From: Streptomyces sp. NRRL WC-3742
GTDB lineage: Bacteria; Actinomycetota; Actinomycetes; Streptomycetales; Streptomycetaceae
Direction of reading: 5' to 3'
Length of the DNA stretch: 64,000 bases
NCBI RefSeq assembly: GCF_000720635.1
Contig: NZ_JOCF01000030.1
Span: 40,263-104,262, forward strand
Shown: positions 1-7,951 of the stretch, one piece after another
Layout of the letters: each line of letters begins with the position of its first letter
Position numbering within the stretch: the stretch's first letter is position 1
Program-made: the position numbers and the translations under genes
Notes under the pieces: model-generated
Databases searched by the model: none
What the model saw: only the letters and a program-made list of their open reading frames with translations
What the model was told of the DNA's origin: nothing

Positions 1-141
1 TTCGAGATCGTCCGACTGGACGATGCCAACGGCTCCGCCACCGGCCGCCAGATCGCCGACGCCGAGACCGTCCGCGAGGTCGTCCAGGCCGCCGCCCGCA
101 CCGGCGAGCGCCTGCTCATCCGTCCGTGCCCGACCGTCTGA
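1..141 (+). CDS. C-terminal part of a small uncharacterised protein
   Basis: An open frame enters from the left edge and ends at TGA 139-141, giving 46 visible residues. It starts FEIVRLDDANG and ends LLIRPCPTV. The composition is that of a short, soluble, alpha/beta-looking streptomycete protein of unknown function. A perfect stem-loop follows at 224-264, consistent with the end of a transcription unit. The start lies outside the window, and no domain can be assigned from this fragment. Confidence 0.6.
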   Translation, partial: FEIVRLDDANGSATGRQIADAETVREVVQAAARTGERLLIRPCPTV

Positions 142-223
142 CCCTGCGCGGCGCCCGCGACCGGGAGGTCACACCCGCCGCCGATGAGCAGGGGCCGTCC
201 GACCCGGACGTGCCGATACCCGA

Positions 224-264
224 CTGACGCCCCGTCACCGCAATCGCCGATGACGGGGCGTCAG
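224..264. terminator. Perfect 14-bp stem-loop, factor-independent-type terminator
   Basis: Arms 224-237 and 251-264 are perfect reverse complements around a 13-nt loop. It lies downstream of the partial gene ending at 141 and upstream of the DUF6758 gene. There is no U-run, as is usual in streptomycetes. The rest of the 340-nt gap (142-481) holds only the ribosome-binding region of the next gene, and I see no clear promoter hexamers in it. Confidence 0.6.
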
Positions 265-481
265 TGCGTTCGGGGCGCGTTCGACGCCCGCTCGAACCCC
301 GGCCGTCCCCGCCGCCCCCGACGTTTGCCGCCCTCCGCGACGGGACATCCCCCAACGGGAACCGCCCGGACCTCGCCCACCCCGCGCCGACCGGGCTTGT
401 GCCACCGACAGGTGCGGCCGAGCCCTCCGTACGGGTGATCGTCCTTGACGCGGCGGTCCGGAGGGAGGAGCGTTGTCGGCT

Positions 482-1120
482 ATGAGGGGCGAGCCAAGCT
501 GCCCGAGGTGCGCCGGTCGGGTCCGCGCCCCCGGTCTGTTTTCGGACACCTGGCAGTGCGACCGGCACGGAGCCGTGCACCCGATGCAGCCCGTGCTGCC
601 TCCGAGCGTGGAGGCCCTCGGCGTCGCCGTGGCCCGCTCCCAGGTCCCCGTCTGGATGCCCTGGCCGCTCCCGGTCGGCTGGCTCTACACCGGCATCGCG
701 CACGTGGGGGACGACGTCTCGGGCGCCCGGGCCACCGCCGTCGCCTGCGCCGGGCCCGCGCCGCTGGGCGGCTTCGGGGAGCTGGTGCTCGTCGCCGAGG
801 AGCTCGGGGTCGGGCTCGGCGCCCGCTACGCCGGGCTCCCGGGTCCGGACCCGGGCGACTCCGTCGGCCTGTACAAGCCCGCCGACGCCAAGCTGATGGC
901 CGCCGGGCGGCCCACCCCGATGTTCCACGTCCCGGACGCGCCCGCCGACCGCGCGGTGTTCGTCGGCGAGGCCCGCGGGCTCTGGCTCTGGGCGGTCGCC
1001 TGGCCCGAGCAGTCGGCGCTGGTGATGTACGACGAACTGGTGCTCACCGACCTGCGCGAGGCCGGCGCCGAGCTGGACCTGCTGCCCTGCGGAGCCCTCT
1101 CCCCCCGGCTGCTGGGGTAG
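482..1120 (+). CDS. DUF6758 family protein
   Basis: A 212-residue protein of the DUF6758 family, which is conserved in streptomycetes and has no known function. The N-terminus reads MRGEPSCPRCAGRV, with a CPRC pair near residue 7 and another Cys plus His about 20 residues later (WQCDRHG), suggesting a small zinc ribbon. The remainder is soluble and rich in GLG/GGFGEL turns. ATG 482 was chosen because the conserved family begins MRGEP. An in-frame TTG at 473 has slightly better spacing to the purine-rich GAGGGAGGAG at 461-470 and is a real alternative. The gene stands 65 nt upstream of the PHP hydrolase on the same strand and may be co-transcribed with it. Confidence 0.85.
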   Translation: MRGEPSCPRCAGRVRAPGLFSDTWQCDRHGAVHPMQPVLPPSVEALGVAVARSQVPVWMPWPLPVGWLYTGIAHVGDDVSGARATAVACAGPAPLGGFGELVLVAEELGVGLGARYAGLPGPDPGDSVGLYKPADAKLMAAGRPTPMFHVPDAPADRAVFVGEARGLWLWAVAWPEQSALVMYDELVLTDLREAGAELDLLPCGALSPRLLG

Positions 1121-1185
1121 GCCGGGGCACACGGCCCGGCTCCCCTATCCTGGGCGGCATTCCACGAGCCCCAGGAGTACGCCCC

Positions 1186-2046
1186 GTGCGCATCGACCTG
1201 CACGCCCACAGCAACGCCTCCGACGGCACCGACAGCCCGGCCGAGCTGGTCGCGGCGGCGGTGGCCGCCGGACTCGACGTCGTCGCGCTGACCGACCACG
1301 ACACGGTGGCCGGCCACGCCGAGGCCGCCGAGGCGGTGCACGCGCTGCCGGCCGGCACCCGGCTGACCGTGGTGCCGGGCGCCGAGCTGTCCTGCGTGGT
1401 GGACGGCGTCAGCATGCACCTGCTGGCGTACCTGTTCGACCCCGAGGAGCCGGAGTTCGCGCGCGAGCGGGAGCTGGTGCGCACCGACCGGTTCCGGCGC
1501 GGGCGGGCGGTCGTCGAGCGCTGCCGCGAACTGGGGGCCGACATCACCTGGGAGCAGGTGCAGCGCATCGCCGGGGCCGGCTCGGTCGGGCGGCCGCACA
1601 TCGCCAGCGCGCTGGTGGAGGCGGGTGTGGTGGCCACCGTCTCGGACGCCTTCACCCCCGAGTGGCTGGCCAACGGCGGCCGGGCGGACGTGCGCAAGCA
1701 CGAGACCGATCCGCTGGAGGCCGTGCGGCTGGTCCGGGCGGCCGGCGGGGTGCCGGTCTTCGCCCACCCGGGCGCGGTCAAGCGCGGCCGTACGGTGCCG
1801 GAGCACGTGATCGCCGACCTCGCGGCGGCCGGGCTCGGCGGCCTGGAGGTGGACCACACCGACCACGACGAGGAGACCAGGGCGCACCTGCGCGGCCTGG
1901 CCGGGGAGCTGGGGCTGCTGGTCACCGGCTCCAGCGACTACCACGGCGAGCGCAAGACCGTCCGCCTGGGCGAGCACACCACCGACCCGGCGGTGTACGA
2001 GGCCCTGCTGGCGCAGGCGAGCGGCGCGAAGCCGATCGAAAGGTAG
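1186..2046 (+). CDS. PHP domain metal-dependent phosphoesterase (RNase AM / TrpH-like)
   Basis: A 286-residue PHP-family hydrolase. The metal-binding motifs are visible: DLHAHSNASDG at residues 4-14, LTDHDT near 35, GAELSC near 66, FAHPG near 190 and GSSDYHG near 250. Members hydrolyse phosphoesters such as 3',5'-nucleoside bisphosphates or RNA 5' ends, so the substrate here cannot be fixed from sequence. GTG 1186 was chosen because the first metal motif follows immediately (MRIDLHAHS) and AGGAG lies 8 nt upstream. A TATCCT box at 1146-1151 is a candidate -10. The gene ends just before the convergent SUFU gene. Confidence 0.88.
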   Translation: MRIDLHAHSNASDGTDSPAELVAAAVAAGLDVVALTDHDTVAGHAEAAEAVHALPAGTRLTVVPGAELSCVVDGVSMHLLAYLFDPEEPEFARERELVRTDRFRRGRAVVERCRELGADITWEQVQRIAGAGSVGRPHIASALVEAGVVATVSDAFTPEWLANGGRADVRKHETDPLEAVRLVRAAGGVPVFAHPGAVKRGRTVPEHVIADLAAAGLGGLEVDHTDHDEETRAHLRGLAGELGLLVTGSSDYHGERKTVRLGEHTTDPAVYEALLAQASGAKPIER

Positions 2047-2051
2047 GGCCG

Positions 2052-2690
2052 TCAGTCCAGTGGGACGCCGCGGCGCTGCGGGTCGCGCAGGTCGGTGCCG
2101 TGGTTCAGCCAGCGCTCCTGGAGGGCGGCGGCGCCGTGCACCCGCTTCCAGCCGGCCTCGTTGGGCGTCATCGGCAGCAGGGGCAGGAACCGTACGGGCT
2201 CGGCGGGTTCGGCCAGTTCGAGGTCCTCGACCAGGCCGCCCGGCTCGGCGGCGAGCACCGAGGTGAAGGGGGCGCCCTCCCAGAGCGGGGCGCCGAGGTC
2301 CAGCGAGCCGCCGGGGGCCACGACCAGGCCCTCGACCTGCGGGGTCGCGGCGAAGGTGGCGAGGGAGCGCAGCACGTCGTCACGGCCGCCGCGCACGGTC
2401 AGCAGCAGTTCGACGCGCGGGCCGCGCACCTGGTCGGCGACAGGCGAGGTCGGGTCGGCCATCGGCGCGGCGGCCATGCCGAGGGTCGAGTACCGGACGA
2501 GGCCCTCGGCGTCCGGGCCGAAGCGCAGCACCTCGATGCGGTCGGCGCCGAGGAAGGTGACGGCGGCGCGGCCGCTCGGTTCGCCGAGGGTGGCGATCAG
2601 CCGGGCCTCGACGGCGGCCAGCACCGCCTCCCTGGTCAGGTCCGGGGAGTCGCCGTGGAAGTCGCCGAAGAGCGGGAAGTCGTGCGCCAT
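2052..2690 (-). CDS. Suppressor-of-fused (SUFU) domain protein
   Basis: A 212-residue soluble protein with the bacterial SUFU fold, ending in the typical segment FLPLLPMTPNEAGWKR near residues 175-190. Bacterial members lack a settled biochemical role, though some act as immunity or binding modules. ATG 2690 was preferred over upstream in-frame codons because a TACGCT box lies exactly 7 nt before it with no Shine-Dalgarno, the pattern of a leaderless transcript. It is convergent with the PHP gene (5-nt gap), and its 5' side faces the corA leader region. Confidence 0.8.
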   Translation of the reverse strand: MAHDFPLFGDFHGDSPDLTREAVLAAVEARLIATLGEPSGRAAVTFLGADRIEVLRFGPDAEGLVRYSTLGMAAAPMADPTSPVADQVRGPRVELLLTVRGGRDDVLRSLATFAATPQVEGLVVAPGGSLDLGAPLWEGAPFTSVLAAEPGGLVEDLELAEPAEPVRFLPLLPMTPNEAGWKRVHGAAALQERWLNHGTDLRDPQRRGVPLD

Positions 2691-2697
2691 GCCGGTG

Positions 2698-2703
2698 AGC
2701 GTA
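2698..2703 (-). promoter_or_regulatory. -10 box of a leaderless promoter (SUFU gene)
   Basis: TACGCT on the minus strand, 7 nt before ATG 2690. This places the transcription start at or beside the start codon. There is no recognisable -35 box. Confidence 0.45.
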
Positions 2704-2787
2704 ACCCGCGGCCCTTCCGAGGGGCTGCTCCGGGCGGGCCGCGTCAAGGCTGGGTAAACCCCGGAGCGGGGTGGCGCCTTCGGGTGT

Positions 2788-2793
2788 TAGGGT
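2788..2793 (+). promoter_or_regulatory. Candidate -10 box for the corA leader transcript
   Basis: TAGGGT (TANNNT) on the plus strand about 60 nt upstream of the small leader reading frame at 2854. No convincing -35 is seen. The 392-nt gap between the SUFU gene and corA (2691-3082) holds this box, the small ORF, and about 150 nt of further leader before corA. I do not recognise an M-box or other riboswitch in it. Confidence 0.35.
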
Positions 2794-2853
2794 GAGCGAC
2801 TGGCCACCGGGACGCCTTGCCCCCGGGGCGGCGGCGCGAAGGAGGTGGTTGCG

Positions 2854-2931
2854 GTGGATACCGGCCGACCATGCAGTACCGGCAGCTCTGCCCGGCCCCG
2901 TCGTCCCCGCACCCCCCGCTCCGCAGGCTGA
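2854..2931 (+). CDS. Putative 25-aa Arg/Pro-rich leader peptide upstream of corA
   Basis: A small frame starts at GTG 2854, 7 nt after a strong GGAGGT (2841-2846), and ends at TGA 2929. The peptide has 25 residues, and its second half alternates Arg and Pro (ARPRRPRTPRSAG). It lies 152 nt before corA on the same strand. Proline-rich leader peptides of enterobacterial magnesium transporter genes (mgtL, corL) are known to couple ribosome pausing to transporter expression. That this one works similarly is inference from position, ribosome-binding site and composition. It could also be a chance ORF in GC-rich DNA. Confidence 0.4.
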   Translation: MDTGRPCSTGSSARPRRPRTPRSAG

Positions 2932-3082
2932 TCCTGCGGTAGGCCCGGGCGGCTGATCGGCGAACGACCCGGTCGGGAGAGCACTTTCGTCCCTTCACCC
3001 GGTGTTCCTCGCCGTCGTCCCGCCGCCACCCGAGCTTTCTCCGTGCCGCGCCGTGCGACGGCTCCTGCCCAGGGAGCCTGCC

Positions 3083-4198
3083 TTGTCGATGATCAACAAC
3101 CTGCGCGCCGCCGTCCGCCCCAACCGCCGCCGTCCGGTGGCCGGTTCGTACGACGCCCTTCCGGAGGGCGCCGGCTCGGCCGTCGTGGACTGCGCGGTCT
3201 ACCAGCACGGTCGGCGGACCGGCGACAGCTGCAGCCCCCGCGAGGCCGCCCGCCGGGTCAAGGCGGCGCACCAGTTCCCCGAGGCCGCGGGCTCCTTCAG
3301 CTGGATCGGGCTGCACGAGCCGACGGAGGCCGAGTTCGAGGGGATCGCCCAGCGCTTCGGCCTGCACCCGCTCGCGGTGGAGGACGCGGTGCACGCCCAC
3401 CAGCGCCCCAAGGTCGAGCGCTACGACGACGTCCTCTTCGCCGTCTTCAAGACCGTCCGCTACGTCGAGCACGACCAACTCACGCCCACCAGCGAGGTGG
3501 TGGAGACGGGCGAGCTGATGGCCTTCGTCGGGCGCGACTTCGTGATCACCGTCCGGCACGGCGGCCACGGCTCGCTGCAGGAGCTGCGCCACCGGCTGGA
3601 GGCGGACGACTCGGGGCTGCTCACCAGAGGCCCCTCCGCCGTGCTGCACGCGATCGCCGACCACGTGGTGGACAACTACCTGCTGGTCGCCGAGCGGCTG
3701 CAGACGGACGTGGACGACATCGAGTACGGCGTCTTCTCGGCCAAGGGCGGCCGCAGCGCGGACGTCGGCCGGGTGTACCAACTCAAGCGCGAGGTCCTGG
3801 AGTTCAAGCGCGCGGTGGTGCCGCTGCTGCGCCCGATGCAGCAGTTGTCCGAGCCGCAGCAGAGCCTGGTGAACCCGGAGGTGCAGAAGTACTTCCGCGA
3901 CGTCGCCGACCACCTGGCCCGGGTGACGGAGCAGGTGCAGGGCTTCGACGAGCTGCTGAACTCGCTGCTCCAGGCGAACCTGGCGCAGGTCTCGGTGGCG
4001 CAGAACGAGGACATGCGCAAGATCACCGCCTGGGCGGCGATCTTCGCGGTGCCCACCATGATCACCGGTGTGTACGGCATGAACTTCGAGTACATGCCCG
4101 AGCTGAAGAGCCCGTACGGCTATCCGACGGTGCTGGGCGGGATCGTCCTGATCTGCATCGGGATGTACCGGGGCTTCCGCCGCAACGGCTGGCTCTGA
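3083..4198 (+). CDS. corA: CorA-type magnesium/cobalt transport protein
   Basis: A 371-residue CorA homologue, forming a homopentameric membrane channel for Mg2+/Co2+. A long soluble N-terminal alpha/beta funnel is followed by the long stalk helix (about residues 240-305) and two C-terminal membrane helices. The signature GMN is present in GVYGMNFEYMPEL at about residues 330-342, and the C-terminus is basic (RGFRRNGWL). TTG 3083 was chosen because AGGGAG lies 6 nt upstream; ATG 3089 is two codons further in. Upstream codons to 3002 lack a ribosome-binding site. It is convergent with the EamA gene. Two other genes with Mg-transport-related domains lie at 5947-7873. Confidence 0.93.
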   Translation: MSMINNLRAAVRPNRRRPVAGSYDALPEGAGSAVVDCAVYQHGRRTGDSCSPREAARRVKAAHQFPEAAGSFSWIGLHEPTEAEFEGIAQRFGLHPLAVEDAVHAHQRPKVERYDDVLFAVFKTVRYVEHDQLTPTSEVVETGELMAFVGRDFVITVRHGGHGSLQELRHRLEADDSGLLTRGPSAVLHAIADHVVDNYLLVAERLQTDVDDIEYGVFSAKGGRSADVGRVYQLKREVLEFKRAVVPLLRPMQQLSEPQQSLVNPEVQKYFRDVADHLARVTEQVQGFDELLNSLLQANLAQVSVAQNEDMRKITAWAAIFAVPTMITGVYGMNFEYMPELKSPYGYPTVLGGIVLICIGMYRGFRRNGWL

Positions 4199-4202
4199 GC
4201 CG

Positions 4203-5141
4203 TCAGCGCCTGCCCCCGCGGGCGACGAGGACCAGGCCGAGCAGGATCAGCACCACCGCCGGGTAGGCGGCCGCCGGGGGCCACTGGCCGAGCCAGACGG
4301 CGGCGATCGCCGCCGCGCCCGGGGTCTCCAGCAGGATCGCGGTGGAGGTGATCGACGGGCCGAGGGTGCGCACCACGCGGTTGCTCAGGGAGTGGCCGAG
4401 CAGCTGGGCGGTGGCCATCAGCAGCACGATCTGCCACCAGACGCCGGTCGGCCAGCCCGACAGGCGGGTGCCGGTGGCCAGGCAGATGACCAGCAGTCCC
4501 GCCGCGGTCGTGGCGTAGCAGACCAGGGTGTACGCGGTGGTGCTGACGCTCCTGCGGACCTCGGCGCCCAGCAGCATGTACCCGGCGGCGGCCAGGCCCG
4601 CGGCGAGGGCGAGGGCGTCACCGAGCAGGGCGCGCGGGGAGAGCGAGAGGTCGACGCCGGTGAGCACCAGCACCCCGGCGAAGGCCACGCTCGTGCCGAG
4701 CCAGACCATCCGCGGCGCCCGGTGGCCCATCAGCCGCATCAGCAGGATCGTCCACAGCGGTGTGGTGGTGACCAGCGCGGTGGCGGAGGCGACCGAGGTC
4801 ATCCGCAGGCTGGGCATCCACAGCGCGAAGTGCACGGCCAGCAGCGCCCCGGCGGCGACGGCCAGCAGCAGGGCCCGCCGGGAGATGCCGCGCAGTTCGG
4901 CGCGGTGGCGCAGCAGCGCGTACGGGCCGAGCACGCCGACCGACATGACGTTGCGCCACAGGGCGATGGCCAGGGCGGGCGCGGCGGTGGCGCTGATGAG
5001 CGGGCCGGACAGGGAGATGCCCGCGATGGAGACGGCGAGCAGCAGCAGGTCGGCGGTGGGCAGCGGGTGTGCCGGGGGCCGGTGGGCGGCGGGGGTGGCG
5101 GTCGCGGTTGCGGGGGCGGTGGCGGGCCGGGCGGCGGGCAC
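4203..5141 (-). CDS. EamA/DMT family transporter
   Basis: A 312-residue integral membrane protein with ten hydrophobic segments in two homologous halves, the drug/metabolite transporter arrangement. Members usually export small metabolites such as amino acids, so the substrate is unknown. The GTG start at 5141 is supported by AAGGAG 5 nt upstream. The first ~30 residues are Ala/Pro/Thr-rich and likely cytoplasmic. It is divergent from the PNPOx-fold gene across 139 nt that contain a perfect 15-bp palindrome at 5213-5227, a possible shared operator. Confidence 0.88.
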   Translation of the reverse strand: MPAARPATAPATATATPAAHRPPAHPLPTADLLLLAVSIAGISLSGPLISATAAPALAIALWRNVMSVGVLGPYALLRHRAELRGISRRALLLAVAAGALLAVHFALWMPSLRMTSVASATALVTTTPLWTILLMRLMGHRAPRMVWLGTSVAFAGVLVLTGVDLSLSPRALLGDALALAAGLAAAGYMLLGAEVRRSVSTTAYTLVCYATTAAGLLVICLATGTRLSGWPTGVWWQIVLLMATAQLLGHSLSNRVVRTLGPSITSTAILLETPGAAAIAAVWLGQWPPAAAYPAVVLILLGLVLVARGGRR

Positions 5142-5212
5142 GGCGCTCCTTCGCTGGTCACGTGGATCGGGCGCTCATACCGTAAGGCCCGTGACGGTCC
5201 GATGGAACTGTC

Positions 5213-5227
5213 TCTCAGTGACTGAGA
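5213..5227. promoter_or_regulatory. Perfect 15-bp palindrome between divergent genes
   Basis: TCTCAGT-G-ACTGAGA is an exact inverted repeat with one central base. It lies in the gap between the EamA gene (minus strand) and the PNPOx-fold gene (plus strand). Its size and symmetry suit a dimeric TetR- or MarR-type regulator, but no regulator gene is adjacent. Confidence 0.35.
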
Positions 5228-5267
5228 CCTTCCGTCCCGTGCGGCCCCGGCACCCGGACCGCCCCAG

Positions 5268-5273
5268 TACGCT
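5268..5273 (+). promoter_or_regulatory. -10 box of a leaderless promoter (PNPOx-fold gene)
   Basis: TACGCT lies exactly 7 nt before ATG 5281 and no Shine-Dalgarno is present, so a leaderless transcript is predicted. Confidence 0.45.
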
Positions 5274-5280
5274 GTGCGCC

Positions 5281-5817
5281 ATGGACCGTACGCCCGCCGC
5301 CACCGCCGACGCCTTCCTCGACCGGGCCCTGCTGGAGGAGGCCGCGAAGAAGTCCGGCCTGCTGTGGGTGCGGGCCGACGGCCAGGAGCACTCCCGCCCG
5401 CTCTGGCACGCCTGGCACGACGGCGCCGTGGTGGTCGTCGGCGACGGCGCCGAGCAGCCGCTGCACGGCCTGACGGCGGGCGCCGAGGCGCAGGTCACCG
5501 TGCGCAGCAAGGACAAGGGCGGACGGCTGACCGGCTGGCGCGCCCGGGTGTCGGAGCTGGCGCCGGGCGGCGAAGCCTGGTCGGGGGCCGTCGAGGAGCT
5601 CAAGGGCAAGCGGCTCAACGCCCCGGACACCGACGCGATCACGGAGCGCTGGGCGCGCGAGTGCCGGGTGCTGCGGCTGGAGCCCGCCGGGGCCCTCGAC
5701 GAGCGCCCGGGCGCGATGCCGGACGGCTCGCAGGCGGCCTCGCCGATGCCGACCCCGGCCACGACCCGCCGCCCGATCCCCGCGGGCCTGCCCAAACTGC
5801 TGTTCAAGCGACGTTAA
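5281..5817 (+). CDS. Pyridoxamine 5'-phosphate oxidase-fold (flavin/deazaflavin) protein
   Basis: A 178-residue split-barrel protein resembling small actinobacterial PNPOx-like proteins. The segments GLLWVRADGQEHSRPLWHAWHDG (central residues about 30-50) and VTVRSKDKGGRLTGWRARV match the FMN/F420-binding barrel. The tail after residue 140 is Pro/Thr-rich and probably disordered. The enzyme reaction is unknown: many relatives bind F420 or FMN and reduce or sequester small molecules. ATG 5281 has the leaderless -10 upstream and no competing start. Confidence 0.8.
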   Translation: MDRTPAATADAFLDRALLEEAAKKSGLLWVRADGQEHSRPLWHAWHDGAVVVVGDGAEQPLHGLTAGAEAQVTVRSKDKGGRLTGWRARVSELAPGGEAWSGAVEELKGKRLNAPDTDAITERWARECRVLRLEPAGALDERPGAMPDGSQAASPMPTPATTRRPIPAGLPKLLFKRR

Positions 5818-5946
5818 AGGTTCACGCCAAGGACTCCTGCGCCCGATAACGTCCGTCGCCGGGCCGGGTTCCTGGCACACGGGTAGCCTGGGCGGCGGTG
5901 CGCTGCTGCGCCTGCACGTACGGCGTCGAGCGAGTCGAGGGAGTTC

Positions 5947-7251
5947 ATGGCGGGTCCGGGCACCAGGGTCTTCATCTCCCACCTCTCCGCGATCGCCGTG
6001 TTCGACCCCAACGGCGACCAGGTCGGCCGGGTGCGGGACGTGGTCGTCTCGCTGCGCCTCGGCGGCCGCCCGCCGCGCGTGCTGGGCCTGGTGGTCGAAG
6101 TGGTCGGCCGACGCCGCATCTTCCTGCCGATGACCCGGGTGACCAGCCTGGAGTCCGGCCAGGTGCTCACCACCGGCGTCATCAACCTGCGGCGCTTCGA
6201 GCAGCGCCCGTCCGAGACCCTCGTCCTCGGCGAGCTGCTGGACCGCACCGTCACCTGGTCGAAGACCGGTGAGGACGTCACCGTGCTGGACGTCGGCATG
6301 GTGCAGAGCCGGCTGCGCGAGTGGGAGATCAGCAAGGTCTTCGTCCAGATCGGCCGGGCCGGCCGGCTGCGCAAGGCCAAGGGCGAGCGGCTCACCCTGG
6401 ACTGGCAGGACGTCACCGGCTTCGCGCTGCCCGAGCAGGACCAGGGCGCCGCCAACCTGCTCGCCACCTTCGAGCAGCTGCGCCCGGCGGACCTCGCGAG
6501 CGTGATGCACCACCTCTCCGCCAAGCGCCGGGGCGAGGTCGCCGCCGCGCTGGACGACGAGCGGCTCGCGGACGTCCTGGAGGAGCTGCCCGAGGACGAC
6601 CAGGTCGAGATCATCGGCAAGCTCCAGGAGGAGCGCGCGGCCGACGTCCTGGAGGCGATGGACCCGGACGACGCCGCCGACCTGCTCTCCGAGCTGCCGG
6701 GCGAGGAGGCCGAGCGGCTGCTCCAGCTGATGGAGCCCGAGGAGGCCGCGCCGGTGCGCCGCCTGCTCAGCTACGAGGAGGACACCGCCGGCGGTCTGAT
6801 GACCACCGAGCCGATCGTGCTGGAGCCCGACGCGACGGTGGCCGAGGCGCTGGCCCGGGTGCGGGTGCGCGACCACAAGCCGGCGCTGGCCGCCCAGGTG
6901 TTCGTGTGCCGCCCGCCGAACGAGACCCCGACCGGCCGGTACCTGGGCACCGTGCACTTCCAGCGGCTGCTGCGCGAGCCCCCGTACGTCCTGGTCGGCT
7001 CGCTGGTCGACGACGACCTGGACCCGCTGCCGCCGGACGCCCCGCTGACGCTGGTCACCAGCTACCTGGCGACCTACAACCTGGTCGCCGCACCCGTCGT
7101 CGACGAGGCGGACCACCTGCTCGGCGCGGTGACCGTCGACGACGTACTGGACCACCTGCTGCCGGAGGACTGGCGCGACGCCGCGCACCACGTCCACGAC
7201 GAGGCGGCCGGGCACGACGAGAGGGAGGAAGAGGTGGCCGGTGGACACTGA
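5947..7251 (+). CDS. MgtE N-domain plus CBS-pair protein lacking the membrane channel
   Basis: A 434-residue soluble protein. Residues about 1-150 look like a PRC-barrel-type beta domain (FISHLSAIAVFDPNGDQVGRVRDVV is its first part). Residues about 165-275 carry the acidic MgtE N superhelix (LEELPEDDQVEIIGKL, MDPDDAADLLSELPGEE). Residues about 280-420 form a CBS pair beginning YEEDTAGGLMTTEPI. These are the Mg2+-sensing cytosolic domains of MgtE, but the five-helix channel domain is absent, so it is a candidate Mg2+ sensor rather than a transporter. ATG 5947 follows GAGGGAG. TAGCCT at 5884-5889 is a candidate -10. Its last 11 nt overlap the DUF1003 gene, implying coupled translation. Confidence 0.87.
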   Translation: MAGPGTRVFISHLSAIAVFDPNGDQVGRVRDVVVSLRLGGRPPRVLGLVVEVVGRRRIFLPMTRVTSLESGQVLTTGVINLRRFEQRPSETLVLGELLDRTVTWSKTGEDVTVLDVGMVQSRLREWEISKVFVQIGRAGRLRKAKGERLTLDWQDVTGFALPEQDQGAANLLATFEQLRPADLASVMHHLSAKRRGEVAAALDDERLADVLEELPEDDQVEIIGKLQEERAADVLEAMDPDDAADLLSELPGEEAERLLQLMEPEEAAPVRRLLSYEEDTAGGLMTTEPIVLEPDATVAEALARVRVRDHKPALAAQVFVCRPPNETPTGRYLGTVHFQRLLREPPYVLVGSLVDDDLDPLPPDAPLTLVTSYLATYNLVAAPVVDEADHLLGAVTVDDVLDHLLPEDWRDAAHHVHDEAAGHDEREEEVAGGH

Positions 7252-7873
7252 CCGCAACGGACGGCCGGACGACTCCGTACGCCGCCGCCTGCAGGGGGAA
7301 CTGCGCCAGCTGCGCGACCTGCGCGGGCGCGACAGCCGCAGCCGGGACAGGGAGCGCCTGGAGACCTCCCCCATCACCGGCTCCAACCGCACCCGGCTCG
7401 ACCAGCCGCGCACCGCCCGCCCGGGCCTGCTCAGCCTGCCCTCCTACGACCCGGAAGCCTTCGGCGCCCTCTCCGAGCGGATCGCCCGCTTCCTGGGCAC
7501 CGGCCGGTTCATCGTCTGGATGACGGTGGTGATCATCATCTGGGTCTTCTGGAACACGATGCTGCCGGCGGACGCGCGCTTCGACGAGTACCCGTTCATC
7601 TTCCTGACCCTGGTGCTGTCGCTCCAGGCTTCGTACGCGGCCCCGCTGATCCTCCTGGCGCAGAACCGCCAGGACAACCGGGACCGCGTCAACATGGAGC
7701 ACGACCGGGCCCGCGGCGACCGCAGCATCGCCGACACCGAGTACCTGACCCGCGAGGTCGCGGCCCTGCGGCAGGGCCTGGGCGAGGTCGCCACCCGCGA
7801 CTTCGTCCGCTCGGAACTCCAGGCCCTGCTCAAGGAGATGGACGAGCGCCGGGACACCTCCGGGGCGCTGTGA
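7241..7873 (+). CDS. DUF1003 family membrane protein
   Basis: A 210-residue protein with two membrane helices near residues 88-108 (FIVWMTVVIIIWVFWN) and 122-142 (FIFLTLVLSLQASYAAPLI), followed by the family motif LLAQNRQDNRDR and a charged C-terminal helix. Function is unknown. DUF1003 genes commonly sit beside MgtE-like genes. GTG 7241 lies inside the end of the MgtE-like gene behind GAGGAAGAGG, so the two are almost certainly translated together and may form one magnesium-related membrane complex (inference). Confidence 0.88.
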   Translation: MDTDRNGRPDDSVRRRLQGELRQLRDLRGRDSRSRDRERLETSPITGSNRTRLDQPRTARPGLLSLPSYDPEAFGALSERIARFLGTGRFIVWMTVVIIIWVFWNTMLPADARFDEYPFIFLTLVLSLQASYAAPLILLAQNRQDNRDRVNMEHDRARGDRSIADTEYLTREVAALRQGLGEVATRDFVRSELQALLKEMDERRDTSGAL

Positions 7874-7939
7874 CGCCTCGGTGAGCACGCTGTGACCGGC
7901 GGCACGCTACCGGCGGGTTAAGGGAATCCCTCAGCGCCG

Positions 7940-7945
7940 TACCAT
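7940..7945 (+). promoter_or_regulatory. -10 box of a leaderless promoter (mrp)
   Basis: TACCAT ends 6 nt before ATG 7952. No Shine-Dalgarno is present, so a leaderless transcript is predicted. Confidence 0.4.
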
Positions 7946-7951
7946 CAAGGC

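Noticed and set aside
445..2046. A 533-codon frame joining an upstream region to the PHP protein
   Set aside because: The upstream half is an Arg/Gly/Ala-rich shadow of the DUF6758 gene. The PHP protein has its own GTG start and ribosome-binding site at 1186.
2760..3080. Mg2+ riboswitch (M-box) upstream of corA
   Set aside because: I could not find the conserved M-box stems or loops by eye. The small leader ORF and ordinary GC-rich sequence explain the region as well; a covariance-model search would decide.
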